Shown one piece after another: positions 5,577 through 6,102 of a stretch of DNA of 6,102 bases. The notes below the pieces were generated by a model that was given only the letters and a program-made list of their open reading frames with translations, did no database searches and was not told where the DNA came from. A program made the position numbers and the translations under genes. Location: assembly GCA_007131045.1 (NCBI GenBank), contig SLRI01000386.1, positions 1 to 6,102 on the forward strand, written 5' to 3'. Position 1 is the first letter of the stretch. Each line of letters opens with the position of its first letter. This DNA is from Rhodospirillales bacterium. GTDB lineage: Bacteria; Pseudomonadota; Alphaproteobacteria; Geminicoccales; Geminicoccaceae.

Positions 5577-6102
5577 GGGTCCAGGGGAGGATCATCCAAG
5601 GCTTATCCCGTTCAGTCAGGTTCGTCTACATCTTGTGGTTGGCCATCGGGGTCCGGGATCGGTTTTTGGCCGGGCGGGCGGCGGTCCTTGCGGGGGTTGT
5701 CTCTTTTGACGATGTCCCAATAGCTCACCGGCTGGTGGCGGGCCGCCAGGCCGAGCATGGTTTCGAACGAGGCATGCCGGTAGAAGCGATGGTTGTATCG
5801 GAAGACGAACTCATCGAGGTAGGTGTCGACGTGTTTGCGGCGCAGGCCGTGATAGGTCCCGAGCGCCCAGCGCTTCATCAGCGAGAAGGCACGGTGGCTC
5901 CATGGCAGGACGACCTGGGCCGCCATGGCACCGATGATGCTCGGATCGTGCCGGTAGTCGGCTGCCAAGCCTGGGTATGAGGCGTGGCCGTCGGTGATCA
6001 ACGTCGAGCCCGGTTTCACAGTGGTCCGCACGAAGGCCTCGATCGACGCGGCCGAGTTGTCGTCGATCGCGGCGAGGCGCAGGCGACCGGAGCGTGTAGC
6101 GA
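5577..6102 (-). mobile_element. IS1595-family insertion sequence, one end visible
   Basis: The transposase places an IS1595-type element at the right edge of the window. Its 3' outer boundary should lie shortly after the stop at 5612. The stretch from 5577, beginning GGGTCCAGGGGAGG, is a possible terminal inverted repeat, but this is a guess because the other end and the 8-bp target duplication typical of the family are not visible. Confidence 0.45.
5612..6102 (-). CDS. IS1595-family transposase, C-terminal part, runs off right edge
   Basis: The visible 163 codons match the C-terminal catalytic half of IS1595 (ISXO2-like) transposases. An entry segment (GRLRLAAIDDNSAASIEAFV) leads to LITDGHASYPGL, whose Asp (codon 5990-5992) is the expected second acidic residue of the DDE-type site. 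Next come the family hallmarks SHRAFSLMKRWALGTYHGLR, the block DTYLDEFVFRYNHRFYRH and FETMLGLAARHQPVSYWDIV, then a Pro/Asp-rich tail. The frame is open to the window edge, so the in-frame GTG at 6031 is internal, not the start. The N-terminal zinc-ribbon part expected for the family lies outside the window. No frameshift is seen in the visible part, so the element may be intact. Confidence 0.9.
   Translation of the reverse strand, partial: ATRSGRLRLAAIDDNSAASIEAFVRTTVKPGSTLITDGHASYPGLAADYRHDPSIIGAMAAQVVLPWSHRAFSLMKRWALGTYHGLRRKHVDTYLDEFVFRYNHRFYRHASFETMLGLAARHQPVSYWDIVKRDNPRKDRRPPGQKPIPDPDGQPQDVDEPD

Larger units (their letters stand above)
5302..5611. other. Intergenic spacer between the transposase and the sulfotransferase gene
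   Basis: No credible gene is seen in these 310 bp. The spacer contains the two hairpins listed separately, a smaller inverted repeat CGGTCG-N5-CGACCG at 5489-5505, and somewhat lower GC around 5511-5580. The outer end of the IS1595-like element should lie in the right part, downstream of the transposase stop. Open frames on the minus strand here (for example 5298-5570) have no protein-like composition. Confidence 0.6.

Noticed and set aside
4577..5599. Minus-strand 340-residue frame over the sulfotransferase region
   Set aside because: It is a frame-shifted shadow of the sulfotransferase gene, Arg/Pro-rich and without motifs.

Overview
The window is GC-rich with strongly GC-biased third codon positions. 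It carries a class I polyhydroxyalkanoate (PHA) synthase, a candidate PhaR-type site and an EcfG-like promoter match. Together these suggest a chromosomal segment of an alphaproteobacterium, perhaps Rhodospirillales-like. The taxonomic call is inference; there is no rRNA or other marker gene.

Layout, left to right. (1) Positions 1-1929 hold two minus-strand genes of unknown function: a 497-codon protein (436-1929) and a downstream gene that starts at 414 and runs off the left edge. They lie in the same frame, separated by one TGA and 21 nt. The left-edge gene appears to change frame near position 60. (2) A short divergent promoter region (1930-2007) contains three inverted repeats. One is CTGC-N4-GCAG, the form I recall for the PHA-responsive repressor PhaR. 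(3) phaC (2008-3792, plus) is an intact class I PHA synthase with its Cys-Asp-His triad. (4) A convergent intergenic region (3793-4316) has no credible gene but is full of repeats. It has five GGGTTCG-headed copies at a 19-22 bp period, a 31-bp tandem repeat with an inverted copy, and a 9-bp inverted repeat. (5) A small two-helix membrane protein of the DUF3185 type follows (4317-4526, minus), with a possible EcfG-type stress promoter. (6) A sulfotransferase-family gene lies at 4666-5301 (minus). (7) A roughly 310-bp spacer has two strong hairpins. (8) The C-terminal part of an IS1595-family transposase runs off the right edge (5612-6102, minus).

The only well-defined metabolic role is polymerisation of (R)-3-hydroxyacyl-CoA into storage polyester by PhaC. 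The thiolase, reductase, phasin and regulator genes are not in the window. The divergent partner of phaC may share its control region, but its function cannot be read from sequence. The DUF3185 and sulfotransferase genes look like separate transcription units.

I found no complete new system. The least explained part is the repeat-dense convergent region between phaC and the DUF3185 gene.
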